Source: Patiria pectinifera (lineage: Eukaryota > Echinodermata > Asteroidea > Valvatida > Asterinidae). Taken from it: a DNA stretch of 64,000 nucleotides. Positions 22,901 through 34,031 of the stretch are shown piece by piece; position 1 is the stretch's first letter, and the number at the start of each line of letters is the position of its first letter. The position numbers and the translations under genes are program-made. The DNA is taken from the NCBI GenBank assembly GCA_029964075.1, contig CM057136.1:15302381-15366380 (forward strand), in the 5' to 3' direction. Under the pieces are notes generated by a model. That model saw only the letters and a program-made list of their open reading frames with translations. It did no database searches and had not been told where the DNA came from.

Positions 22901-25900
22901 ATTCAAACAAATTGATGTAAGTTCGCCGTTTGAATCCGAACAATTTCTAAAGACTGATAAATTTAGGCCTACGTTGTTGCATTTTCAATAAATCACATTG
23001 TAAATGTTTTACCAGGTGGAGTTGGCCAAGTTTCGTGAAGTTCTTGAGCGCTACGACCTCAAATTGGACAAGTTGCAGCTGGATGCCTTTCTGTCCCGCT
23101 GCAACCTTGCCGTTCACCCGAAGACGAGGTCCGTGTCGTACCTTGATTTCCTGCAGAGGTTCCAGGATCGTAGCGATGCTGGTCTGCCGCACAAGATCCT
23201 GTTGAACCCGGAACATATGTGAGTCGTTTCTTTCGGTCTTTTTCTAAAATTTAGTTGTTGCGAAGTTTATTTATTTATTTTAAATTTTGTCTGTTGATAA
23301 AATCAAGTGTTCCCGAGATGTGAACAGGCATTGTTGATCAGAAGACTAAAGAAACTTGAAGTATTGTTAAGATCATTCTGTTTTGTTTGTCCATCTCGTC
23401 AGGTATAACCGGAGTGTGAGAGCCGACAGTCCGGGCGCGGCAACCAACGTGACGGCAGCAGAGGCTAAGATGATGGGTCTCTTCCAGACGGACTTCCTCG
23501 CTCTTCTTGGCGTGTTCCAGTAAGTTGACAATATTTTATTTTTTTTAAGAATAATGGTTTTTTTGTTGTAAAGTAATCAGTGACATTGCAAGACTTATTA
23601 TTTGTGAATTTAGTTTCTTATATAGTTTTTGGTCGTGATTTTTCCAACAGCAAAATTGACAAGCTGAGGACCAACGTGATCAGCCAGCAGGAGTTCCGTG
23701 CGGCCATCCAGAGCCGATATGATGTTGACATGAGTGATGAGGAATTTGGAATGTTTATAGACAGGCTGCCGCTTGATGATGAGGGGAATGTGAAGTACGT
23801 GGACTTCATGGCCGACTTTGACACAAGGTAAGAGTCCTCTTTAACAGTCACAAAACTTTTCAATAATTTTGTGCTATATTAGCTCTTCAGTAAGAAAAGC
23901 CTCCAAATCGGGTCTAGATTCAAAAACAGACCAAATCATGACTGCATTAAGAAGAAAACCAAAGACCTTTCCCTCACTTCCAAAAGAATTAATTTGGAAA
24001 AAAAAATAGAACCATTTGTATCTTCATTATTTTATGTGGGATTCCTTCTTCCACCTTGCTGCAGTGTGCATTCCCACTACATCAATTTTCCTTTGCAAAT
24101 GTAAGGGATCGCTGTTATGGGTTTCAATTGTTTTTGGCTTTGTTTTGTTTTTGTAATGAACTTTGTCTTCATGATTACTATTCTTCCATTGTTTCCTTGT
24201 AGGGGTGGAGTGGCACCCAGTCTGCTGGACACCAAGTCTGTCTACAGGTCCTCAAGTCCCGAGGGTGCGGCCATGGACCAGGGACCTCCAGGACTCAGAG
24301 ACAGCTTCGAGGAAGCCATGGACTTTGAGGATTTCAAAAAGGGGAGACCTCTCAAAGAAGTGAGTTTAGTTCTTAAGTAAGATCTTACTTTTTTGTCACG
24401 ATTTCACCAATTCTGAATAGTGCAAGAGGTATGCAGGCATGTTAAAGACCCAATTTGAAAAAAACTAATTCAGATCTTTAAAACATCGATACACTTTGTT
24501 GTAATTTTTTTGTCTTTCTTGTTATTTTGCAGATTTCAGCTGCTGTTAAGGCACTCCTACGTGATCGCTTCACAGAAGTTGAAGAAGCTTTCCGTGAACT
24601 AGATGAACAAAACTCAAAACACATGTCGCAAGAAATGATGTACAGAATGTTCAAGAAGTAAGTAGAGAGCCCTTTTGCTGATGTTAAATTTGCTGGCAAA
24701 AAAAATTGGGGAGTGTCTTAGTTTGTCGGTTAACTTAAATTGTGAACGCAAGTTTTTGGTTACACGTGTTGAAGGCGGTTGGTAAGCTTCTGTGGACGTT
24801 TTTACCCTTAACACACTACAACAGCTATTGCTTGCCCTTTTCTGCTAGTCGAGCTTCAGTTATTTTAATTTTGTTTCCCCTTTTCCTCAGATTGAACATG
24901 AAGCCGGAGATCACAAGAGGCGAGATCCGTCGTCTCTGGGACACCTTCATCACCTCCCAGAACCGAACCTACAGCTTCTTGGAGTTCATCCGCCATTTTG
25001 GCTACTCCATGAAATCGGCCGCCTTCCCTAACGCAAAGGTCTCCCCGCCCAAGAGAGGGGATTCCGACTTCCTCATCAGGTCCAGGAAGCTGAACTGTGC
25101 TGCCGATATGCTGGAGGATAACCTCAGGTCAAAGGTGAGAATCGTGGATATATGTTGGAATATCCATTATTTAAACATTAAAAGAAAATGACATTGAAGA
25201 GCCTGCTTTAATAATATGGTCATTGTTATTTTTTTTCCACAACCTAACTGTCCACCTTTTTCACGTGCAGTGTAGGCCTACAATGTATTTAGAATCTAAA
25301 GGATGCTATTCAACAAGTATATCTACTTTTTGAAGTGCCTTTTTGAAAACGTCCACTTTGCATTTTGGAATACAATGTAGATTTCTTTTATTGGCTCACA
25401 GATATCTTGTGAGCTGTCTCTCTGTTCCATTTGCTTTTCTTGTTCCCTGATATGAGATGTCTATGGGTTGAAAGTAAGCTACAATCATCCATATCTGTTC
25501 TTTCCTCTTCCTTATACTTGTACATGTATTTTCTTTTGTAGGTTGATTATATGTGGGATGATCTAAGGAAGGAGTTCTTGGGTCTGGATGTTTACGGTAC
25601 CGGCTTTGTGAGCAAGGAGGAATTCCGAGATGTCTTGCAAGAACTCTGTGTGCATCTCAGTGCATATGAGCTTGATGCCCTGAGTAGTAAATTTGAGATC
25701 AACCATGATGGGAGGTGAGTTCAAGTAGATAAACATTGTACAGTTTCATTGCTTTAATTGCCAGAAGTAAAGACTCTTTGATTAATGATTACAATTTTAC
25801 AAGTTCAATCATCATCATCATCATCGGGTTTTTTTTTTGTGTCTGGTTGTCTCTTCTCTGTTCTGGGCTGGCCCTTCTCTCTCTCCTCCACTTGGCCCTG

Positions 25901-27102
25901 TCCGCCTGTCCGTCTTGCATTTACTCCAAGCAGTCGCAGTCATCATCTGTCAAAGCTCTGCCTCTACGATCGGCTGCCGCCAGGTGTGGGCCTCTCCTCC
26001 ACTGTTGTTGTGCGCCTCTTGACCCAGCTGGCATCTTCCTTCCTCTCCACTTGCCCATACCACCTCAGTCTATGCCTCCTCAACACAATACCGATCCCTT
26101 CCACTCCAACTCTCAATGGTTTTATTATTTTCTGTTCTACTATTAGTTGGTCGTAACCAACTGTTTTCTTTCTGTTCTACAGAGTCTCATATGTTGAGTT
26201 TCTGAAACCATTTGCCATGCGGAAGCAGACCCATCGCTATGGCAACAACATGCTGTCATTGCTGACCCACCCGCAGGCCGAGGTGCCTATCGCTCCAATT
26301 GTCAACGAACCAAGCAAGGGGCTGAGTGGTATCACGGCACGACTCAGGCAGAGGGTGAGTAGGTTTAGGATATGTGTGATGGACTTTACCATCCACATGA
26401 GGAATGTATTTCACATTATAATCATAGACTCTCTGTGGGAAGTGTAGGTCCTGGTCCTGACAATTAAGACTTAAAAAAGGACATGTCAACAACCTTTTAC
26501 AAATGTCACAAAATCATGGCACAAATTTAAGTGATTGAAAACAAACGTGCATTTTTTTACTGAGGGGCTTAAGCGAGTCAGGAGCTTGTGGTACAAAATA
26601 ATGCCAATGTATTCCACAGTATAGTACATATTTTCAACAAATTGCCTGGACAAAGCTTGGCAAGATCAAGCGCTTTATTCATGAAGTCATAATCTTATTT
26701 ACCGTTCCTACAAAAAAAAAAAATGGCACCACACGAGTCTAACTCTTGATCTGTGCAGCTCCGATTGGCAAATTAGTGTCTGATAACCTTTCCCGCGGGT
26801 TCTGCAAAGTTATTCTCTTCCAAATCCTTGTCACTTCATTATTTATCCATTTTAAAAATTTTGTCTTGCAGTTGGTGGGCGACTGGAGAACCCTTCGGCG
26901 TGCCTTCAAGAAGATCGACCTGGGCCACACGGGCTACTTGTCCCTGCCGGAGTTCCGCAACGTCCTGCGGCTCTGCAACACGATACTGGACGAGGATGAG
27001 GTCTACCACGTCATGTCCGAGTTTGACGAGAAGATGGACGGCAAGATTAACTACAACAAGTTCCTGACGGAGACTTTCAATGCCGACGTCAAGGCGCCCT
27101 GA
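16956..27102 (+). CDS. EFCAB6: Multi-EF-hand protein resembling EFCAB6
   Basis: Exons: 16956-17313, 20426-20526, 20761-20936, 21401-21580, 21776-21913, 22140-22291, 22668-22804, 23016-23218, 23403-23519, 23651-23827, 24203-24359, 24533-24657, 24891-25134, 25542-25714, 26183-26354, 26872-27102. All are GT-AG and phases close to 946 residues plus TGA. Residues 1-150 are low-complexity and Ser/Pro/Arg-rich. From about 155 the protein repeats a degenerate EF-hand pair, typically an FxxLD/FRxxL helix-loop-helix. The best loops are D320-R331, D771-E782, E807-E818, D886-E897 and D922-K933; most others lack several calcium ligands. EFCAB6 (DJ-1-binding protein) is expressed in testis and associated with sperm flagella in mammals, where it is about 1,500 residues, so this version is shorter. 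ATG 16956 is followed by GC-rich coding sequence and a clean donor. Assignment to EFCAB6 rather than another EF-hand family is by architecture. Confidence 0.8.
19428..19726. repeat. Dispersed repeat family E, copy 1
   Basis: It shares ATTTTTGATCATG, TTTATAATTTGTAAACT, GTGCCAGACTATTT, TTGCTTTCATTTCTA and a final ATGGCTGAC/GTGGCCGAC block with 58030-58316 in the same order and orientation. The copy lies in the first intron of the EF-hand gene. No coding capacity or clear termini are visible. Confidence 0.7.
25806..26095 (-). mobile_element. LINE (non-LTR retrotransposon) 3'-end relic, antisense
   Basis: Read on the minus strand, about 26085-26013 encodes LRRHRLRWYGQVERKED followed by ASWVKRR. 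This is the characteristic C-terminal segment (RLRWYGHVxRMxDxxWxKR) of LINE reverse-transcriptase ORFs. Downstream is a run resembling the usual DRxxWR tail, then A-rich sequence and a (GAT)n microsatellite corresponding to plus-strand (ATC)n at 25811-25825. Frameshifts and stops show it is dead. It lies antisense in an intron of the EF-hand gene, explaining the GC-rich block there. Confidence 0.7.
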
Positions 27103-28001
27103 AGATTTGAACCCTACCTCATTTGACTCTGCGTGTGAACCGAGTTTGAATACGAGTTGAATTGTGTTCAACATTGGCGGCAAAAATGTGATTTCACAAG
27201 TTTTCTTGTCTGCATTTTTGGTCCAGTAACGTTCATAGCTAACATGTACGTATATACAATGTATATCTTTATAGAACATGCGTGTGTGAATTTGCCAGAA
27301 CTGTCACAAGATTGACATAAAATTGCATAATAATTTAACGATGGCAAATGAAATTTGTATGATCTGCTTCTCGCTGAATTGGACAATCATGCAAGTATTG
27401 CTCGGATAAAATGAGTATTCCTTAGATATACTGTTAATCAAGTTGCATTATATCTGGCTTTTAGCAACTTTCTTTTTAGTGTATAGATGTACTAGTTTTT
27501 CTGTTGATGCTTATCTCATTAGGTATACTCAAAGCAGTCATCTTTGTCAAGGGCGGGGGGGGGGGTGGGGGGGGGAGTGTGCACGAAGGGCTCTCTCAAG
27601 TGAAAAAGGGCCGAGATATCGGTCAGTGCCCCCTCCGCGCACCACCTGGATCTGTCACTGTTTGTGCATGTTGAAAAGTATTAAATTTGACAATTAATTA
27701 ACCCTAACGATCCCCAACCAGCCAAGGGTTTGGTGGAGTACAGCTGTTTAGTGCACAGTTTAATAGCACAGGGTGTTGGAATTTGCAAGGATGAGGAAGA
27801 TTCCTAGTAAATCATCCTCGGGAGTTGGGGTTTAACTTATCATGAATATAGCACCAATGCCTTTAATTAAACACTGATGTATGCAAATGTAATGTTTTTT
27901 TCTTACGGTTTTATAAGTCATTCGAAAATGGTTGAAATAGCACACTAGTCACTTAAAATGCAGTTTGTTTTCACTTCTTTTTAAAAAACTCCCAATTTGT
28001 A

Positions 28002-28007
28002 AATAAA
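28002..28007 (+). terminator. Candidate polyadenylation signal of the EF-hand gene
   Basis: AATAAA lies 900 bp after the stop at 27102, followed by T-rich sequence (TTTTATCTTTGTATTTTT) that could serve as the downstream element. It is a prominent canonical hexamer on the plus strand before the facing METTL14 signal. Confidence 0.5.
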
Positions 28008-28156
28008 TATTTTATCTTTGTATTTTTTAACGCGCAAGTTGTAATTAATTGTAAATACATATATTACAAGTGGTGTGGATGCTTTTAAATGTTTTAGTTT
28101 CAAGACACAGTAAAGACAACATGAAACGAAAAGAAGCTCTTACGTGCAAAATCGTT

Positions 28157-28162
28157 TTTATT
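28157..28162 (-). terminator. Candidate polyadenylation signal of METTL14
   Basis: Plus-strand TTTATT is AATAAA on the minus strand, about 693 bp after the METTL14 stop. It faces the plus-strand signal at 28002 at about 150 bp, so the two 3' UTRs would nearly abut or overlap slightly. Confidence 0.45.
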
Positions 28163-28854
28163 TAATGTCCATAATCCATAATTTGGTAGACAAAATGCGA
28201 ATGTTTTTTTTACACACAAAACCTGTTGCAATTAAAACTGAAAAGAGTCAGGTGCCTTTGAGCTGGTACCTTCAAATTGTATGTTGTGCATCCAGGAAGC
28301 AAGGTCAACCTCAATTGAACAAACTTCATAAATCCAAAATTTCTTATTTGACGAATTTCTGAAATGATATTCATGTACATGCACATGTACAGTCGAGCAT
28401 GATTACTACCAGCGCAGTTTGCACGAGGTCACGGTTACCACAAGAGTTTTTCGTCACTCCCGACAAATGTACACATTTCTATGGAAGAAAATTAGCCTAA
28501 CCTCCTAAACTCCATCAGTGCATATTTGTTTCTTCAACAGGTGAAATCGTCAGAAAGGATGGAGTGTTCATAAACATGGTACATGTACAAATGTACATGT
28601 ATCCATAGTTTTGTCTAATTGTGTATCGTAAAATTGAAGTTGTAGTCAATAAGCACAATGGGTGAGAATGGCACAAAGACACCAGACCATGCTCTTTGGT
28701 GGGAGAATATTCCATCGACACTCAATCACAGCTCAGTCAGCAGGTGAAACCATGACATCCAATGTTACTGCAGATTCAACAGCAATATCAGCATTTCAAT
28801 TATTCTATTATACTATTCAATATCAGAACTAATATTCCAAGAATAAAAAAGTGT

Positions 28855-31800
28855 TTAAAAACCGCCCCTGCCTTGGAAACCCCGTCCCTTTCCCGGGCCG
28901 CCACCTCTTCCCCTTCCTCCAAACCCGCCACCTCTCCCACCTCCTTGCCACCCTCCTTGAGCCCCACCAGGACCCCCTCTTCCGCCCCTACCACCCTGCC
29001 CGCCGCGCCCAGCTGCCCCTCCTTTGATCTTCGGGGGCGGGGATTTGGGGCGGAGTCGTTCGATCTCCTCACTGCAGCCCGTGAGAAAGTCTGTCGTTGA
29101 CTTGTTGAAGTAGCCCTCGTAGGTCTCCCTGACGAAGTTGCTGTTGGTGACCTTGGGTCCTATCGACAGCCAACCTAGAAAGAAGAGTATAAAACAGGAT
29201 CCATTTCACTTATGAGCCTCAGAAAAATAATCCAATGCAACAACCAGCTGTTCAATCTTGAATGGAAAATTTTATCAATACATGTATTTGAATTGAATGC
29301 ACTCTTGTTGACTTTTTGGGCCACACTAACGAGGTTGCTTGCATCATTGATAACGATTAGCCTTGCGAGGTTTGGCTAGCCTTGTGAGGTTTGGCAAGCC
29401 TTAGGAGGTTTGGCAAACCTTGTGAGTTTTTGCAATGTTCTTTTTGTGTCATATGTAAGTCATTTACAAAGTACATTGTACATGTAGTGTTATGCGATTT
29501 GGATCACGGTCAATGTTTGTACCAAGTTTCACATGTTCCTACAACGTACCATGAACAGGTAGAAGAAAAGCTGCATGGTGTAAGCATCAGGAAAAAAAAT
29601 AATACAAAACAAAACCCAAACAATTTCAAAAGGTGTTTAGCTACACCTAAAACTGGAGAACTTTGGCTGACCTGGTCTAATAGTGCTATCAGAACCAAAT
29701 ACATGGAGCCTTCTGCGCCCCAAGCAGAAGTGCTCAATGATGTGGAAGATCTCCTCGGGTTTATCCAGGGATCCAGTCTCTGGTTCCTCAGTGATGATAA
29801 CATCCAGATCGATGTTTGCATGGATGAAATCACCGTCGGTGGAACGTCGCACCGTGCCCTTGATGCCCATCAGACAATGCTCCTGTAAAGTGACACAGAA
29901 ACATATTTTGATTATTTCCAACTATAAATGGAAGAAAAAAAATCACAAATACAATGGTTTATCATGTCTTGGATATTGTCTAGAAAGGTCCTGTATTTAC
30001 ATGAACAATGTACATGTAGTTTGTAAAAGTGAATGTGACTTGCACTCCTATCTTACAAATCGTTTGAATCGTAAATATGCAGCGTTTTGAATGTCGCTTT
30101 TGAAGTTTTATCATTGCGACTGTCAATGTGGTAAGACATTATTAATGTGATGTTATATGGTATGAAAGTCTCGCTAGAGAGTGTCAGGCCAACCTTAGTT
30201 CTCTGCAGGATGGCATTGGTCTCCAGACTGACGCTGCCGGGCTTCGTAGCATTGGTCTTAATCCAGCAGATATCCTCACACCTCCTGAAGCCCCACTCGG
30301 CCAGGCACTGCCGCCCCTTATCCAGGCCCTCTAGTGTCCCGATCCAGAGAAAGATGAAAGAGCGGTGGGCGGCTATGGCTGGGATCTCGAGACGCATGAT
30401 CTAATCAAAACAAAATCGGAAGGTTGAGTGCAAAACTGGCCAATTGTTTTCTGCAAGGGGTAGTTTAGAAGGATTTAGAAGGCTACAATCCAAAATGTCT
30501 TAGGTTAATGATCTGATATTTACATTACCTCGTCCCAACTCCAGAATTTCTGGTTGGTCATGACGCCAGGCCGGTGACGGTATTCCTCCAGGGGTGGGTC
30601 AACCAGTATGACGTCAAACTTGTGGTTCAACTCCGCTAGGTCAAAGGTTTCTAGGTCACAGTGACGGTACCTACCAAATGACCAACAGGATAGGAAGATT
30701 GAAATTAGAAACCGACGGGCTACGAATGTTCAAGTACACTGCTATAACAAAAAGAAATGGGAACCAAAAAATTTCATTTTGAGTGGGGCCACTGGGCTTA
30801 CATTGGCGGTGAGTTGGTCTGTGCTATCAGCTCATCTTTCAGGCGGATGAGTTCCTTCAGCTTAGGATACTCCTCAAATCTGTCGGCAAGTCCTGAGAGA
30901 AAGAAAAGGATTCCGAGCAGGTTTACCAAAGTGCAAAACAGTTTCCGGGTTGTTTGGGGTTTCCTGAAGAAGTTATCTCTGAAAATGGAGAGAATCCATG
31001 TAAGGGGTACTGCAAATATATTTGGACATCTTTAATACGAGGTCAAACTCATGATTTATATAAAATACTGCGGAAGTGAACTGACCCACATCCCGGATAA
31101 AGTTCTGCGGCCGCTGACCCGTGTCCACAAAATGCTGGCAGTAGTCATTGTGAGGATTGGCACTCTGTGTTCCCTGCAAGCAAAAAAACCCTTATAAATA
31201 ATAAAGTAATTATATCCCTTATCCTGTACAGGGTAAATCAGTAGTAACCACCCCTTAATTTTCCTCCTCTCCCTACTTCCCACAACCCCGGGCCAAGAAG
31301 GTTTCCTCAACTCATACCTTTAAGAATGTGCTGGAATCCTTGTAGACCTTCTCCACGAGACTGTCATCTTCATCTTCCTCCTGGTTGTCCTGGCAACAGA
31401 ACGCATCAACAAGAAAGAATTAAAGTCTTTAATCCTAAACACCTTTACACTTTGCTACAAAGTCCTCAAAAATTTCCACCATGCAGGAAAAAATGGCAAA
31501 TTCATTGTACTCCAAAACTTCCAGAGGCAACAAGCCTCAGGTAACCGTAAAGTAATAGCACTGGGTTCCACCTTTCTGAACTCCACATACCATGGTATGA
31601 CTCACCTTAGCGGAGGTTTCTTTGGAAGCATTTGGCGCCTTCTGCCATGTCTTCGTATCTCCTACTACTCTGCGTTTAGTTGGAGGGCTTGTGGTGGTAG
31701 ATGTGACGGTGCTGATTAGTGCAAAGATAACGACACTGAATTCAGTTCAATGCACAATATTGAGACTCCTAACGCCATGCCCAATATATTTAACTTGTAA

Positions 31801-32356
31801 ACAATGATAAAGGATTGGTAGAAAACACAAAGACAATCATAATTGGATCCAGCATGATGTGATTGCATGTGGGTTTATGTACCTTGTGCTAGTCTGATCA
31901 TCCTTGGGTGCAGCAAGACCACTGCTTCTCGTCTCTAGCTCCGCCTTACTGCTCAGGACACTGCTCAGTTGATCGGCATCAGTTACATTCAGCTGGACAA
32001 TTAATCACGCCAAATAAAGAAGAAGAATTTACCTCAGACATTTATTTACCTCATTAATAATGAGATCTTGCACAAAAATAGGCATACACTAATAATATAA
32101 TTGTAAGCTCATTGTTTTTTTGTTTTTTTAAAGTCGGTGGTAGTGACTTCTTCGAAGTTGGATGGAAGTTACTTCTGAAATCATCAGGCTGCTTCGTGGA
32201 AGTGGAACATTGATTTATCATGTCAGTGACATTGACACTGCAAATGACTGATTAGCCCTCTCTTAATACTTAGATTATACCATTGCCTACCGTCTGTGCT
32301 AGCAAGGCTCGTCGTTGTTTTGATTTCTCCCTTATCGCCTTCAACCTCTCCGCCAT
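28855..32356 (-). CDS. METTL14: METTL14, noncatalytic subunit of the m6A RNA methyltransferase
   Basis: Exons in transcript order: 32356-32291, 31992-31883, 31711-31606, 31389-31318, 31173-31086, 30892-30802, 30670-30529, 30400-30194, 29882-29672, 29174-28855. Phases close to 470 residues plus TAA (human 456). The start ATG at 32356 begins [16 protein letters not shown], matching the METTL14 N-terminus. [16 protein letters not shown] and [20 protein letters not shown] precede the MT-A70 fold. The motif at residues 202-205 is DPPL followed by EEY, where human METTL14 has EPPL. Later blocks are [48 protein letters not shown] and DSTIRPGWL. The C-terminus (about 418-470) is a Gly/Arg-rich RGG tail for RNA binding. 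METTL14 pairs with METTL3 in the nucleus and supports RNA substrate binding. It shares its upstream region with CHCHD1. Confidence 0.97.
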
Positions 32357-32558
32357 TTTCTGATGAATTACAGACAAACGACCAAATCAGAAACAAGAAT
32401 TTGGGTGCCCAACATCAGCATGATCATCAAGCCGCGAAGGTCTAAATGATGTGAAGCCGGCCGGCACGCCCTCAAGCGTTCAGACTCGGCCAACTTAATC
32501 AGCACGGCGCGTGCAAAACTAAAGATCTGATATTTTCCACACACAAACAGTTACGAAA
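32357..32558. promoter_or_regulatory. Bidirectional promoter region, METTL14/CHCHD1
   Basis: Only 202 bp separate the divergent start codons of METTL14 (minus) and CHCHD1 (plus). The interval is locally GC-rich with the palindrome GCCGGCCGGC near 32457 and a GCACGGCGCGTGC stretch near 32502. No TATA box is evident on either side, as is usual for divergent housekeeping pairs. Both 5' UTRs and the core promoter must fit here unless either gene has an upstream noncoding exon. Confidence 0.7.
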
Positions 32559-33580
32559 ATGTCGAAACGCATGAATGAAATCATCCTCAGAAATCATTAT
32601 TGGCCCAACAAATTCGAGCATCGGCAGAGAGAGTTTAAACTGAATAATAAAGTGGCGCTGAGAAAGAACAGACCAGGAGGTAAGAACGGAAGGAAATGTT
32701 GGAAAGAATCGTGTAATTTTGTATTGACCAGTTGCGCTATGTCATATTTAGTGCCATGTGGCGCACAATAATGATCTAGTTTTTACAGTGGAAGCCAATA
32801 TTTCAGTACAGGGAAGCTAAAAAAACAACCTTAATTAACCTTTAATGTTGCCGTGTCACCTTAATTTAAGTTAATGACTGTCTGTAGTCTTCAGGTCTTG
32901 TAGAATTATTTAGTTTTAAAAACAGAATTGGCACTTGGCAGTCAGGCAGTAATATTAATTCAGCAGTTCAGTTATCAGTATTTATCTTGAAATTCCTGGT
33001 TGTGAGGGGTACGATATGGTAACTTTACTCTGCCCAATAATTTTTGGGGTAAAACAACAGATGGGAATTTCAATTTTGTGTTTTCCGGCTTAGGCCCTAC
33101 TAGGTTTTTGAAACTGAAATTTATTTGAACTTAAGTCACCAAGAATTAGATCTGGATTCTTTGCAATAAAAAGGTAGACCCTAATTGCACTGAACATTAA
33201 TATTTGCCTTTGGCAGCTGCGGAATGCATCAGTGAGATGAGCGTCTTGATGGCTTGCTGGAAGAAACATGACTACAACGACGCTGACTGCATCGAAGAAA
33301 TCAAAGTCTTCCAGAAATGCTGCACGGAAGCCCAGGTAAAAAACTTTAAAAACATGAAGAGGAGTGCAGATTCGGCGAGACAAAGGTAACAAGGTTTTGT
33401 GGTCCCACAGAAAAGGTCACGCTTATCAAATTTGATAACCTTTGTCTCGTTTTTTACTCATCCCATCTGCAGAAAGTGAAGAGAGATGCCAAAATTGCAG
33501 AGAAGAGCGGCAAAATTGCCGGCAAGATGACAGGCAAGCAAGTCACGAACCTCCTGCAGCAGTACCCACAACCAAGGTGA
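32559..33580 (+). CDS. CHCHD1: CHCHD1 / mitochondrial small ribosomal subunit protein mS37
   Basis: Exons: 32559-32679, 33217-33335, 33473-33580. Phases close to 115 residues plus TGA (human 118). The N-terminal part is basic (LRNHYWPNKFEHRQREFK). Exon 2 carries a twin CX9C CHCH domain: CISEMSVLMAC and CIEEIKVFQKC, each with nine residues between cysteines and joined by WKKHDYNDAD. The C-terminus is lysine-rich and ends NLLQQYPQPR. Twin CX9C proteins are imported and oxidised through the Mia40 pathway; CHCHD1 is a component of the mitochondrial small ribosomal subunit. Start ATG 32559 gives the family-typical length and a clean donor after PGG. It is divergent from METTL14. Confidence 0.92.
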
Positions 33581-33779
33581 CGAAAAAGCCGACTCAAGCC
33601 CAAATGTAAATACTTCTAGTAAATGAGAGATTGCAGGCTGTATGCTGGTTTAGACTGAACAAGAGAGGGCGCCGTCACTAAGCAATGATATCTTCCAAGA
33701 AGGGCATTTGCCTTTCACTTTTACACGCATATTGTTCATTGACCCCAGTGATCACATTTTTATTAATGAGGAGGGCAAT

Positions 33780-34031
33780 TGTGATGTGATCGAGCTAAAT
33801 GAGTCGTTTGTCGGGAACTTTCAGTTGGAGATTCAAGCCAAAGTAGGGCCACTTCATCACATCACTTCATCACATCTCTTGGTGTTCTGACTTCCATAAT
33901 TTTTGAACTAAAGATGGTATCAGCATGCGGTTTTCACAGCAGTAATGCTGAGATTGTGCTCTTTTCAAATCTGTAAAAAAAAAAAATTGACCAGGGTCGA
34001 CAAACGACTCATTTAGCTTAATCGCATCACA
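33780..34031. mobile_element. MITE family A, copy 2
   Basis: It begins TGTGATGTGATCGAGC and ends GCTTAATCGCATCACA, with the internal core CGTTTGTCGGGAACTTTCA and TAAAGATGGTATCAGCATGC shared with 3907-4146. The two copies differ by substitutions and a small insertion near 33890. The TA flanks of copy 1 are not preserved here, so this copy looks older. Confidence 0.85.

Larger units (their letters stand above)
27103..28854. other. Convergent 3' region between EFCAB6 and METTL14
   Basis: The region holds the probable 3' UTRs of two convergent genes, with polyadenylation signals at 28002 (+) and 28157 (-). A G-run with more than 20 G in 27 bp lies at about 27551-27577. TACATGTA palindromes cluster at 28370-28391 and 28578-28600. 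No further gene is supported. Confidence 0.6.

Noticed and set aside
25736..26156. Plus-strand open frames of 123 and 136 codons in an EF-hand gene intron
   Set aside because: The GC-rich block is an antisense LINE tail; the minus-strand reading shows the recognisable motif.
28800..29100. Plus-strand open frame rich in Ser/Pro/Thr near 28762-29100
   Set aside because: It is the antisense of the METTL14 Gly/Arg-rich C-terminal exon.
33336..33389. Read-through of CHCHD1 exon 2 into the next intron as an alternative C-terminus
   Set aside because: A good GT donor at 33336 and a family-like third exon at 33473-33580 give the expected protein length.
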